A stretch of DNA of 64,000 bases from Streptomyces sp. KMM 9044 (lineage in GTDB: Bacteria > Actinomycetota > Actinomycetes > Streptomycetales > Streptomycetaceae). Location: the NCBI RefSeq assembly GCF_024701375.2, contig NZ_CP113910.1:620001-684000 (forward strand), given 5' to 3'. This document shows positions 18,109-26,562 of the stretch, piece after piece. The notes beneath the pieces were generated by a model. It searched no databases and was not told the DNA's origin. It was given only the letters and a program-made list of their open reading frames with translations. The position numbers were made by a program, and so were the translations under genes. Positions within the stretch are counted from its first letter, which is position 1, and every line of letters begins with the position of its first letter.

Positions 18109-19137
18109 GTGGCGACGGTGGGCACGGGACGAAGAGCACGCACACGGCGCGTCGCGACAGGGAGAGCGCTGCTGGCGACGCTGCTGGCGGCGGGTCTGGC
18201 GGCGGGCTGCACCGCGTCGAACGGCCCGGGCGACGACGGACGCGGGGCGCCCCGCACCACGCGGCCGGGCGGGACGGAGGGGACCGAAACGGAGGGGGCT
18301 GACGGGGACGGCCGCCCGCCGGTCCTCGCGGTGAAGATCGACAATGCTGCCGCGGCCCGCCCCCAGAGGGGCCTGGAGTCGGCGGACGTGGTGTACGTGG
18401 AGCAGGTCGAGGGCGGTCTGAGCCGGCTGATGGCGGTCTACGCCACCCGGCTGCCCGAGTCCGTCGGACCGGTGCGCAGCGCCCGGGAGGCCGATCTGGA
18501 GCTGCTGCGCCAGTTCGACCGGCCGGTTCTGGCGTTCTCCGGGGCGCAGGGCAGGCTGCTGCCGCTGATCGACCGGGCTCCGCTGGAGCCCTTGACGCCT
18601 GGGACGTCCGACGCGGGGGCGGACGCCTATGTCCGGGACGCCACCCGGTCCGCCCCGCACAACCTCTATCTCCTGCCCCGGCGGTCCATGGACGGCCCGC
18701 CCGGCCGGGCCTCGCTGACCACCGGCTTCCGCGACGGCCCGCCGCCCGCGGGCGGCGAACCCGAGAGCACGCGTACGGTGCGCTATCCGGCGGCCCGCTT
18801 CACCTTCACCTGGTCCGACGCCCGGAACCGCTGGCTGGTCTCCATGGACAGCACCCCCACGGTCACCGCGCGGGGCGAGCCGGTGGCGCCCGCGACCGTG
18901 GTCGTGCAGTACGTGACCGTCCGCCCGTCCGGCTATCACGACTCCCGGGGCAACAACACGCCGTACACCGAGACGGTGGGCTCCGGAAGGGCCACCGTGC
19001 TGCGCGACGGGCGCGCCCACGACGTCCGCTGGAGCCGCCCGGACGCCTCGGACGGAACCGCGTTCACGACAGAGGACGGCGTTCCGGTGAACTTCGCACA
19101 GGGGCAGGTGTGGGTGGTCTACGCGGAGGCCGACTGA
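18109..19137 (+). CDS. DUF3048 (YerB-like) lipoprotein
   Basis: 342 residues. After an Arg-rich start the signal peptide ends in a lipobox L-A-A-G-C (Cys near residue 36), so the protein should be lipid-anchored on the outer face of the membrane. The mature part has DUF3048 features: V-L-A-V-K-I-D-N-A-A-A-A-R-P-Q near residue 70, V-Y-V-E-Q-V-E-G-G-L-S-R-L-M-A-V-Y and G-P-V-R-S-A-R. The biochemical role is unknown; a cell-envelope function is assumed. GTG 18109 precedes the basic N-region. The pca remnant follows directly on the same strand. Confidence 0.85.
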   Translation: MATVGTGRRARTRRVATGRALLATLLAAGLAAGCTASNGPGDDGRGAPRTTRPGGTEGTETEGADGDGRPPVLAVKIDNAAAARPQRGLESADVVYVEQVEGGLSRLMAVYATRLPESVGPVRSAREADLELLRQFDRPVLAFSGAQGRLLPLIDRAPLEPLTPGTSDAGADAYVRDATRSAPHNLYLLPRRSMDGPPGRASLTTGFRDGPPPAGGEPESTRTVRYPAARFTFTWSDARNRWLVSMDSTPTVTARGEPVAPATVVVQYVTVRPSGYHDSRGNNTPYTETVGSGRATVLRDGRAHDVRWSRPDASDGTAFTTEDGVPVNFAQGQVWVVYAEAD

Positions 19138-19214
19138 CCGGCACGGGGGCGACCGACGGGACCACCGGGCCACCGGGCCACCGGCCCGCCCGGGTGCCAG
19201 GTCACCGAGTCGTC

Positions 19215-19615
19215 GGCTCACCGAGACCGACAACGACCCCACCCGGCAGCACCCGGGCGAGCCCGTCGTCGAGCGGATCACCGTCTCCGGGCGGCTCCTC
19301 GACCGGGACGGGCGTCCCGTGCGTGGTCAGCTCGTGGAGGTCTGGCAGGCCGACTCGGCCGGGCGGTACGCCCATCAGCGGGAGCAGTACGACGCCCCGC
19401 TGGACCCGAACGTCACCGGCGCCGGCCGCACCCTCTGTTCCCCCCGGATCCACCTGCCGGGCGACGAGGCGGCACTCGCGGCGAACCCGCTGCCGTCCCG
19501 GCTCGACACGGAGCGCCGCGCCACACCGGTCGCGGTGGACGAGGGGCAGGGGACGTACCGTTTCGACGTCCGTCTTCAGGGCGAGGGTGAAACGGTCTTC
19601 TCGGAGTTCACGTGA
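19215..19615 (+). pseudogene. pcaH-pcaG: Protocatechuate 3,4-dioxygenase remnant: pcaH fragment fused to pcaG tail
   Basis: The frame reads T-E-T-D-N-D-P-T-R-Q-H-P-G-E-P then I-T-V-S-G-R-L-L-D-R-D-G-R-P-V-R-G-Q-L-V-E-V-W-Q-A-D and P-L-D-P-N-V-T-G-A-G-R-T-L, the N-half of the dioxygenase beta subunit. It then jumps to a segment ending T-Y-R-F-D-V-R-L-Q-G-E-G-E-T-V-F, the C-terminus of the alpha subunit. The iron ligands (two Tyr, two His of PcaH) are gone, as is the beginning of pcaH. An internal deletion of roughly one gene length fused the two. It cannot be active. Confidence 0.8.
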
Positions 19616-19837
19616 CATCGGCCGACGCCGGCACCGGTCTGCTCGCCCCCGGGTGGGCCGGTTCACCGGCCGCCGCCGAGGCCGGGGACGGCGCCGTCCT
19701 GCGGGCACTGCTCGACGCCGAGGCCGCACTGGCCCGGGCACAGGCGGCCGCCGGGGCCGCCCCCGCCGTGACCGCCGCGGCGGTCACGGAGGCTGCCGCC
19801 GACCCCGGGCGCTTCGACCTGGCGTCCCTCGCCGAGC
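19612..19837 (+). pseudogene. pcaB: 3-carboxy-cis,cis-muconate cycloisomerase (pcaB), N-terminal remnant
   Basis: A GTG at 19612 overlaps the TGA of the pcaG tail in the GTGA junction typical of intact pcaG-pcaB. The first 75 codons (T-S-A-D-A-G-T-G-L-L-A-P-G-W-A-G-S then L-R-A-L-L-D-A-E-A-A-L-A-R-A-Q-A-A) match the PcaB N-terminus. The gene is then broken by a copy of the mobile element starting at 19838, and the remaining 350 or so residues, as well as any pcaL/D beyond, are absent. Confidence 0.8.
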
Positions 19838-19966
19838 GACTCTGCCGCTCAATTCGGGGGAGGGTCACGCACCGCATCCGGGAGGGGCCGGCCGGGGCGC
19901 CGGACCGCCTCCCCGCGAGGCCCGTTCCCTGCGCCCCGTCGACAGGCCGGCGTCACTCTCCGCATA
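19838..19966 (-). mobile_element. MITE-like element, copy 2 (one end lost)
   Basis: Inverted relative to copy 1. The left end GACTCTGCCGCTCAATTCGG and about 125 bases of body are clear. At 19966 similarity to the other copies stops where the inverted repeat should continue, and no target duplication is seen. The lost end coincides with the missing part of pcaB, so a deletion from within the element outward is likely. Confidence 0.75.
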
Positions 19967-20142
19967 CGGGCGGAGACGGACGCGGGGACGGGGACGGGGA
20001 CGGAGGAGCCCGGTGGAGCGTCGTGCCCCTCCGCCGGACCGGGGCCCGGGCAGGTCGGCTCCCGGCGCTGGTCGCCCCGCCCGCGAGCGCGCGCCGTTCG
20101 GTGGCCGAGGAAGGCGGCACCCCTCGGCTGCGTGCCCGGGGG

Positions 20143-22881
20143 TCACCGGGGCCGGCGCCCCGGCTCTCCTCGCGGGGGCGCGGCCAGGCCCGCGGTCGCC
20201 GGCCGGCCGGTGGGTGCGGTCAGCTCGGCCTCGGCGCGGACAGCCAGGCCGTCCGCGCCGCAGGAGCGTGCGAGGGCCAGGCCCCGCTCCAGGTCGGTCC
20301 GCGAGCGGGCGAGAACGCCGTACTCGACGCGGGCCGCCGCGTGTTCGTACTGGCAGGGCGAGGATTCCAGGTAGGCGGCGGCCTGCGCGGCGAGCCGCAC
20401 CGCCCGCTGGCCGGTCTCCAGGGCGGCGGCGCAGCGCAGGGCCTCCCCCATGGCGGTGTCCGTGCCGAAGCGCTCGGCCCGGCCGCGGTGCTCGACGGCG
20501 AGCCGGGCGGCACGGGCCGGGTCCTGGGCGGCGAGGGCGCGTGCGAGGTCGGCGGCCCAGAAGACGTGGACGGGGTTGTGGTGGCCGCGGGAGGCCGCCG
20601 CCTTCTCTGCGGCCTCCAGTTCGTTGATGCCGTCCTTCGTACGGCCGACCGCGAGCAGCAGCCTGCCGCGCACCGAACGGGGGTCGGGCAGCACGATGGT
20701 GGACGGGTAGGGAGGCGTGAACCCGTGCCGTTCGGCGACCTCCCAGGCCTCGTCCACATGGCCGCGGACGAGCAGGGTGTCGACCAGGTTGCAGGTCGCC
20801 GTCCAGTACAGGGGCAGACCGCGGCCCACGCGTTCGGCCAGGCGCAGGGATTCGCGCAGCGACTTCTCCGCCGCCGCGAGGCGGCCCCGCCTGCGGTGTG
20901 CGAGACCGACGTAGGCGTGGGCGAGGACCAGGTGGCCGCCGCTCCAGCCGGCCGACTCGTAGGAGCGCAGGGCCTTGGTGTAGAGACTCTCGGCGCGGTC
21001 GAGACGGTCGGTGTAGGCGTACGTGCTGGCGAGCATCAGGAGCAGTTCGACGCCCCACTCGGTGTCGGTCCAGCCGAGGCCGGGCGCGAGACGGCCGTTG
21101 ACGAGGGCTCGGTCGCTGATCTCGGCGACCTCCTCGGCGTTCTCGCCGCGCATCATGGCGTCGAAGCCACGCAGAATGAGCAGCGCGCGCTCGGAGTTGT
21201 CCCGGCCGGCGCAGGTGGCGGCGAGGGCGGCGAGGCGTTCGGAACGGCCGGGGGTGGTGGTCTCGCCGGCGTGGACGCCCTCCCACATGAACTGCACGGC
21301 CTGCAGTCGCATCCGGGCGGGGCCGGGCTCCAGCCGCGCGGCCTCCGCCTCGACGGTGCGGACGGCCTCCTCCATCTGGTTGTTGTGCATCAGCGCCTGG
21401 GAGAGCCGGACCACGGCGTCCACCCGCGCGTCCTCGTCGAGGCCGGACATGCCGATCGCGGTCCGCAGATGGCCGATGGTCCGGGCGGGCGCGGTGAGGA
21501 AGGTGGCGCAGCCCAGCTCATAGAGCACGCGCGCGTGGACCTCGGGGCGGGGCGGTTCCTCCAGGGCACGCTCCAGGCAGCGGCGGGCGGCGTCCGGGGC
21601 GCCGACGGCGAGGTGTTCACCGGCGGCGTCCCGCAACTGCCGGACGAGTTCCTCGTCGGCGTCCGGGTGCACTTCGAGGAGGTGGCGGGAGGCGGCCGCG
21701 GCGCCGCGGCCGGAGTCGGTGACGATCCGGGCGGCTATGCCGTGCATGGCGCGGCGCAGCGCGTCGGGGATGGAGTTGTAGACGGCGGTGGCGATCAGCG
21801 GGTGGACGAACTCGAGGTCGACTGCACCGCTGCGGCCGGTTCCGGGGGCGGGTGCGGTGAGGATACGGGCAGTGCGCAGGCGTTCGGCGCAGCGGACGGC
21901 GTCGGCGTGGTCGAGGGTGGCCAGCCCGGCCACCAGGCCGACGGTGATGTCGCTGCCGAGGATGGCGGCGGCCCAGGCGAACCGGGTGGCGTCTATGCCG
22001 AGTTCTTCCAGCCGGGTGACGAGTCCGCCGCCGCGGGCGGAGCGGTTCAGTTCGCGCAGTGCACCGGCGTACGCCTCGACGGGTCCGAGTTCGCTGTCCC
22101 GGACCTTGGCGAGCAGTTCGACGGTGTCGTAGGGGTTGCCGCCGGTGACGGCCCACACCTCGCGGCAGAACGCGGCGTCCGCGTCCTCGCCGAGGGTGGC
22201 GCGGGTGAGGCCGGCCACGGCGGGCGGGGTCAGCGCGCTGAGGACGGTGACGGGGTGCGCGGCCGCCTCGGCGACGGTGTCCAGGTGGCGGGCGCTGACC
22301 CCGGAGATCTCGCCGGGCCGGCGGGCGACCACGACAAGAACGGGCAGGCCCGCCAGGCTTTTCGCGAAGACGGAGAGCCAGTACAGGGTCTCCTGGTCGA
22401 CCCAGTGGGCGTCGTCGATCGTCAGCACCAGCGGCCAGTCCCGGCGGGCCAGCCGGCGCACGGCGGCGACCAGGCCCTCGCAGACGCCCTGCGGGTCGGC
22501 GTGGCGGTCGCCGGGCTCGGCTATGCCGAGGGCGGGGCCGGCGATGTCGTACCAGTCACCGAGGTACTCGCGGGCCTCCTCCGGCACCATCGACACCAGC
22601 GCGGGCTGGAGGAGTTGGCGTACGACGTTGAACGGGACGGTGCGCAGGGTCTCGCCGCCTCGGGCCGACCACACGGTGCAGCCACGCTGTCCGGCGATGC
22701 GCCGGGTCTCGGCGAGCAGCGTGGTCTTGCCGAGACCCGCCTCGCCCCGCAGCACCAGCAGGCTGCCGGGCGCGGACCGGTCCGCGCACAGGGTGTCGAC
22801 CATCGCGGTGATGGTGGCGACCTCCTCCTCCCTCTCCCAGAGAGAGGCCGAGGCCGATCCCATGGGCCGTACCTCCGTCAT
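20143..22881 (-). CDS. Large LuxR-type ATPase regulator (LAL) lacking its C-terminal HTH
   Basis: 912 residues from ATG 22881 behind GGGGAGG. The N-terminal AAA-type module has Walker A G-E-A-G-L-G-K-T-T near residue 48 and Walker B L-V-L-T-I-D-D-A-H-W-V-D near 140. The rest is helical, tetratricopeptide-like. LAL regulators normally end in a LuxR helix-turn-helix of about 60 residues with a G-x-S/T-N-R-E-I-A core. Here the frame stops after E-L-T-A-P-T-G-R-P-A-T-A-G with a short Pro/Arg tail and no HTH in any frame downstream. Its 3' end faces the pcaB/element junction, so the same deletion probably removed the DNA-binding domain. The product may be inactive or act by protein contact. Confidence 0.85.
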   Translation of the reverse strand: MTEVRPMGSASASLWEREEEVATITAMVDTLCADRSAPGSLLVLRGEAGLGKTTLLAETRRIAGQRGCTVWSARGGETLRTVPFNVVRQLLQPALVSMVPEEAREYLGDWYDIAGPALGIAEPGDRHADPQGVCEGLVAAVRRLARRDWPLVLTIDDAHWVDQETLYWLSVFAKSLAGLPVLVVVARRPGEISGVSARHLDTVAEAAAHPVTVLSALTPPAVAGLTRATLGEDADAAFCREVWAVTGGNPYDTVELLAKVRDSELGPVEAYAGALRELNRSARGGGLVTRLEELGIDATRFAWAAAILGSDITVGLVAGLATLDHADAVRCAERLRTARILTAPAPGTGRSGAVDLEFVHPLIATAVYNSIPDALRRAMHGIAARIVTDSGRGAAAASRHLLEVHPDADEELVRQLRDAAGEHLAVGAPDAARRCLERALEEPPRPEVHARVLYELGCATFLTAPARTIGHLRTAIGMSGLDEDARVDAVVRLSQALMHNNQMEEAVRTVEAEAARLEPGPARMRLQAVQFMWEGVHAGETTTPGRSERLAALAATCAGRDNSERALLILRGFDAMMRGENAEEVAEISDRALVNGRLAPGLGWTDTEWGVELLLMLASTYAYTDRLDRAESLYTKALRSYESAGWSGGHLVLAHAYVGLAHRRRGRLAAAEKSLRESLRLAERVGRGLPLYWTATCNLVDTLLVRGHVDEAWEVAERHGFTPPYPSTIVLPDPRSVRGRLLLAVGRTKDGINELEAAEKAAASRGHHNPVHVFWAADLARALAAQDPARAARLAVEHRGRAERFGTDTAMGEALRCAAALETGQRAVRLAAQAAAYLESSPCQYEHAAARVEYGVLARSRTDLERGLALARSCGADGLAVRAEAELTAPTGRPATAGLAAPPRGEPGRRPR

Positions 22882-23297
22882 CCCGCTGCCTCCCCAAGTC
22901 GCCCGAACGGCGTACAGGCGTCGAGCGTAGTCCTCCGACGGCCCCGACGGAGCGGTACCGGCCGGGCTCTTGCCGTGACGGGTGACAGCGGGTACAGGGG
23001 GCAACGCGCCCTACCGCTCACCAGGGCACGACGGTCAACACCTTTCATGGGAAAGGGAGATGATGGAGCGTCGGGTCTTTTCGACAAGGGCGGGAGGCAG
23101 GGCGGGGGTGGGTCGGGGCCCCGGAGCGAGACTCCCGGGGCCGGGTTCCAGGGCGGGACATCCGGCCGCCCGCCCGCTCGGGCCCGCGCGCCCACGGACA
23201 CGTACGGGCGCGCACGCGTGGGCCCGCGGAACCCCGGAATCCCGGATATACGGACCTCTCTCATCCCTCTTTCACCGACGCCTCATACGGTGGGGGC
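22882..23297. other. Divergent intergenic region between LAL and DUF2510 genes
   Basis: About 415 bases with no protein-like frame. A GGATATACGG stretch near 23242 resembles a -10 region for the plus-strand gene, and the LAL ribosome site lies at the left end. I see no strong palindrome or repeat. Confidence 0.5.
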
Positions 23298-24311
23298 ATG
23301 ACGCAGGCGACTCCTCCCGGGTGGTATCCCGACCCCGGGCAGACGAATGGCGGACCGGCCACCGAGCGCTGGTGGGACGGCACTGCCTGGACGGACCAGG
23401 TCAGGCCGACGGGATCGGCGCCCGCCTGGGGCCCCCCGGCGCCGGGCACGGCGGCCGAACCGGCGTATCCGAACCAGCCGAACCAGCCGAACCAGCCGGT
23501 GTACCCGGCGCATCCCGGGTATCCCGGGGTCGTGCAGTCCGGCCCGGGCTCCGGCCGGGGGCGCGGGGTGCGCATCGGGATCGCCGTGGCGGCGGCCGTC
23601 GCGGTGCTGGCGAGCATCGGGGTCGGCGTGTACGCGCTGACAGACGACGGCGGGAGCGACAACTCCACCGCCTCGCAGGCACCGGACGGACGGGACGGCG
23701 GGGGCACGGAACGCGCCCCGGAGGGCGGTCCGGGCGAAAAGGGCCCCGGCCCGGACACCTCGGAGCCGCCGCGGGTCGAGAGCGGGTCGGTGACCGACGG
23801 ACTGAGCGGGATCAGCCTGCCCATCCCGGACGGCTGGTACGGCCAGGAGGGCCAGGTGGGCGCCCAGATCATGTCGGAGGACACGTACGACTGCCCCGGC
23901 GACACCTCCAGCACCTGCACCAAGGGCGGCGCGTACTCGGCACCGGCACTGGCTCTCGGCACCCGCGGCTCCACCGCGGAGGAGGTCGCCAAGGCGGACA
24001 TCTCCGCCAATGCCGAGGAGTCGTACGGCGGCGATTCCTACGGGAAGATCAGCTCGCACGAGGTCCTCGAGTCGAAGGCGGTGACCGTCGCCGGGCAGAA
24101 GGGCTACCTGGTGCGCTGGAAGGCGGTCACCAGCAAGGGCTCCGACGGGTACGTCCAGTCGCTGGCCTTCCCCTCCCCCGCGCAGCCGGAGCAGATCGTC
24201 GTGGTCCGCTTCGGCGTGGACACGGACCAGAAGCAGTCCGTCCTCGACGACATCGCCGAGGGCATAGAGAAGGCGGAGGGCAGCGGCGGCGGCAACGGCC
24301 AGGACGTCTGA
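23298..24311 (+). CDS. DUF2510 single-pass membrane protein
   Basis: 337 residues. The N-terminus T-P-P-G-W-Y-P-D-P then R-W-W-D-G-T-A-W-T is a clear DUF2510 domain. An Asn-Gln-Pro repeat and Pro-rich linker follow, then one transmembrane segment (I-G-I-A-V-A-A-A-V-A-V-L-A-S-I-G-V) near residue 100. The C-terminal 180 residues are a predicted extracellular domain with G-I-S-L-P-I-P-D-G-W-Y, two Cys (D-C-P-G-D-T-S-S-T-C) likely forming a disulfide, and a final acidic helix. Function unknown; such proteins are common Streptomyces membrane proteins. GGTGGGGG precedes the ATG. Confidence 0.8.
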   Translation: MTQATPPGWYPDPGQTNGGPATERWWDGTAWTDQVRPTGSAPAWGPPAPGTAAEPAYPNQPNQPNQPVYPAHPGYPGVVQSGPGSGRGRGVRIGIAVAAAVAVLASIGVGVYALTDDGGSDNSTASQAPDGRDGGGTERAPEGGPGEKGPGPDTSEPPRVESGSVTDGLSGISLPIPDGWYGQEGQVGAQIMSEDTYDCPGDTSSTCTKGGAYSAPALALGTRGSTAEEVAKADISANAEESYGGDSYGKISSHEVLESKAVTVAGQKGYLVRWKAVTSKGSDGYVQSLAFPSPAQPEQIVVVRFGVDTDQKQSVLDDIAEGIEKAEGSGGGNGQDV

Positions 24312-24340
24312 GCCCACCACCGTCCGCCCGCCGGAGCGAC

Positions 24341-24385
24341 GGCCGGGTGGGGGTCCCCTCCGCTCAGGGGGAGCCCCACCCGGCC
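24341..24385. terminator. Bidirectional hairpin between DUF2510 and TetR genes
   Basis: GGCCGGGTGGGG (24341-24352) pairs with CCCCACCCGGCC (24374-24385), with an inner TCCCC/GGGGA stem. It sits between convergent stops. Confidence 0.8.
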
Positions 24386-24465
24386 GGTGGTGCGCGCCGC
24401 CCCCGTCCCCACGGTGCGGCGCGGCCGGGTCGCCGCCCGGTCATCCCGAAACGGCGGCCCTGGTC

Positions 24466-25080
24466 TCATTCGAGGCCGAGGGCCGGCAGTACGGCGGCCT
24501 CCACGAACCGGAGCAGGTAGTCCGGGTCCCCGGCCCCCTCCTCCAGGAGGGGCCGCACCCGCAGCACGCCGAAGAACTGGGCCGGGATGTACGCCAGTGC
24601 CGGATTGTCCGCGGGGACCTCACCGCGTTCGACCCCGCGTCGCACGATCGCCTTCAGTGCGACGGTCTCCGGTTCCACCAGAGCTTCGCGCAGCGCCTGC
24701 GCGAGCTCCGGGTCCTGCGTGACCGCGTGCCCGAGTGCCTGTAACAGCGAGGTGTCCTTCGCCGACCACGCGCCCGCGCTCCGGGCGGCCTCGCGCAGGT
24801 CCCCGGCGAGGGTACCGGTGTCGATGCCGGCGAAGCGCGCCTGTCCGCTGGACCGCAGGGCCGCGGCGACGAACCGGGGCTTGGTCTGCCACTGCCGGTA
24901 CAGCGTGGACTTGCTGCACCGTGTCCGGACGGCGACCGCCTCCATGGTGACGGCGTCGTAGCCGCACTGGCGGATCTGCTCCAGGACAGCGTCGAAGAAC
25001 TCCCGCTCACGCTCGGGCGTGATCTTGGAGCGGCGCGAACTGCCGACCGGTTCCGGTCGGTCCGCGGCCTGCGACGTCAT
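24466..25080 (-). CDS. TetR-family transcriptional regulator
   Basis: 204 residues from ATG 25080. After a short basic tail the TetR HTH reads F-F-D-A-V-L-E-Q-I-R-Q-C-G-Y-D-A-V-T-M-E-A-V-A, then K-S-T-L-Y-R-Q-W in the recognition helix. The C-terminal domain (L-R-E-A-A-R...F-F-G-V-L-R-V-R-P-L-L) resembles TetR_C_16-like ligand/dimerisation domains. It is divergent from a PAP2-family gene, and the 256-base gap between them is packed with six 16-bp palindromes, so it probably controls both itself and its neighbour. Confidence 0.9.
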   Translation of the reverse strand: MTSQAADRPEPVGSSRRSKITPEREREFFDAVLEQIRQCGYDAVTMEAVAVRTRCSKSTLYRQWQTKPRFVAAALRSSGQARFAGIDTGTLAGDLREAARSAGAWSAKDTSLLQALGHAVTQDPELAQALREALVEPETVALKAIVRRGVERGEVPADNPALAYIPAQFFGVLRVRPLLEEGAGDPDYLLRFVEAAVLPALGLE

Positions 25081-25154
25081 CGGCTCGACTCCTTGTCCTG
25101 GGGGCGGGTCCCTCGGGGTGCCGACTCCCAGCGGGCCTGCATCCCTCACCCATC

Positions 25155-25250
25155 GATACGTGAGCGTACCGGAACGGTTCCGTATCGATACACTCGCGTA
25201 CCGGTACGGTCTCGTATCGGTACGATCGCGTGTCGGATCGAACTCGTACC
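25155..25250. promoter_or_regulatory. Array of six contiguous 16-bp operator palindromes
   Basis: Six units of exactly 16 bases abut without spacers: starts at 25155, 25171, 25187, 25203, 25219 and 25235. Each has the form GGTACG-N4-CGTAYC or a one- or two-base variant (for example GGTACGGTCTCGTATC at 25203). The array is centred between the divergent TetR and PAP2 starts (75 and 87 bases away). It is most simply a cooperative binding platform for the adjacent TetR protein. Confidence 0.75.
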
Positions 25251-25336
25251 GCTGAGGCTCGGCACCGCAGCACGGCCCGGCACCGCCGGTGCCGTCGGCA
25301 CCACCACGAAACCAGCGTCGGCGAAAGGGCCGGGGG

Positions 25337-26185
25337 ATGAATGCCCGCAGCGAGCCACCGAGCGAGCCGCCACCGGCGAGGCCCGGCCCACCGTCGGCGT
25401 CCGGCATGTCGGCGCGTCCGCCCCTCCTCCGTGAGCTCCTGCTCACGGTGGGGCTCTTCCTCGTCTACAAGTTCGGCCGACGGCTGGCGACGGGCCACTC
25501 CGAGGCCGCCCTTCGCAACGGGCACGACGTGTGGGAGCTGGAACGGGCACTCCACCTGCCCGGCGAGGGAGGGGTGCAGTCCCTGCTGCTGCACGGCGAC
25601 AGCCTGGTGCACCTCGCGAACACCTACTACGCGGTCGTCCACTTCCCGGCCACCGGCGCCTTTCTGATCTGGCTCTTCCTGCGCCGCCCGGTCCACTACG
25701 TGTGGGCGCGAGGGGTACTTGCCGCGGTCACCGCCGCCGCCCTGGTGCTGCATCTGGCGTTCCCCCTCGCGCCGCCCCGGATGCTCGCCGCCACCGGCCT
25801 GGTGGACACCGCGCGGGTGTATGGGCCCTCGGTCTACGGGCCTCCGCAGACCGACACGCTGTCGAACCAGTTCGCGGCGATGCCCTCGCTGCATTTCGGC
25901 TGGGCGCTGATGGTGGCGGTCGGTCTGGTCGTCGCCACGCGCTCACGGTGGCGGTGGTTGTGGCTGCTGCATCCGCTGCTGACCCTGCTGGTGATCGTCG
26001 GTACGGCGAACCACTTCTGGCTGGACGCGATCGTGGCGGCCGCCCTGCTCGGGGCCGCCCTCGCTGCCCTGCGCCTCCCCCACCAGGCCCGCCGACCGCC
26101 GGCGATGCCGACGCAAAGAGGCAAAAAGGGCACGGCGGACGGGGTGAGGGCCGTGGACGAGGAACTCACGGGGATGCCCCGGTGA
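25337..26185 (+). CDS. PAP2-family membrane phosphatase
   Basis: 282 residues from ATG 25337 behind a GGGGG run. Five or six hydrophobic helices are visible from residue 30 to 250. The PAP2 signature appears as M-P-S-L-H-F-G-W-A near residue 185 and N-H-F-W-L-D-A near 225, with the latter His and Asp closing the catalytic site. These match the PAP2_3/inositol-phosphorylceramide-synthase-like group that dephosphorylates or transfers phosphate on lipids. It is divergent from TetR behind the operator array, so probably TetR-controlled. The stop overlaps the start of a broken DMT transporter gene in GTGA. Confidence 0.85.
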   Translation: MNARSEPPSEPPPARPGPPSASGMSARPPLLRELLLTVGLFLVYKFGRRLATGHSEAALRNGHDVWELERALHLPGEGGVQSLLLHGDSLVHLANTYYAVVHFPATGAFLIWLFLRRPVHYVWARGVLAAVTAAALVLHLAFPLAPPRMLAATGLVDTARVYGPSVYGPPQTDTLSNQFAAMPSLHFGWALMVAVGLVVATRSRWRWLWLLHPLLTLLVIVGTANHFWLDAIVAAALLGAALAALRLPHQARRPPAMPTQRGKKGTADGVRAVDEELTGMPR

Positions 26186-26562
26186 ACGCGCTCCTCGTCG
26201 CCGTCGCCCTGTCCCTCGTCTCCGCCGTTCCTACGCGGCCGCCGCGATCGCGCAGGAACGGCTGGTGTCACGGTCCCCCGGCGCCGGGTGGTGGACGGTC
26301 GCGCTGAACGCCGCGGGCGCACTGCTGCACGTCGTGGCGCTCGCGTACGGCCCGCTGACCGTGGTCCAGCCGCTCGGCGCGCTCACGCCGGTCGTGGCCG
26401 TGCCCGCGGGGGCATGGACCACGGGTCGGCGGGTGGGGCGCACCGAGTGGCGGGGCACGGCGTTCGCCCTGGCCGGTCTCGCGGCGATCCTGGTCACCGC
26501 GTCGGAGCCGGCACCGGACGGCACGCTGTCCGTGTCCGAGGCACGGCTGTTCCCCGGCCCGG
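26182..26562 (+). pseudogene. DMT/EamA-type transporter, frameshifted and truncated
   Basis: GTG 26182 overlaps the PAP2 stop. The first codons read N-A-L-L-V-A-V-A-L-S-L-V-S-A-V, then a one-base loss near 26230 shifts frame; the other frame continues A-A-A-I-A-Q-E-R-L and A-L-N-A-A-G-A-L-L-H-V-V-A-L-A-Y-G-P-L with V-Q-P-L-G-A-L-T-P-V-V-A-V. This is the N-terminal third of a drug/metabolite transporter. The remaining helices are missing; the frame runs into the end of the convergent DoxX gene. Confidence 0.75.

Noticed and set aside
19978..20142. Search for a residual LuxR HTH or pcaB/pcaL segment
   Set aside because: No frame gives the expected HTH or enzyme motifs; the stretch is low-complexity DNA.
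19612..23301. Very long plus-strand open frame of more than 1200 codons
   Set aside because: Apart from its first 75 codons (pcaB) it is the antisense of the LAL regulator gene; composition is low-complexity Gly/Ala/Val and no domain is recognisable. It is a product of GC bias.
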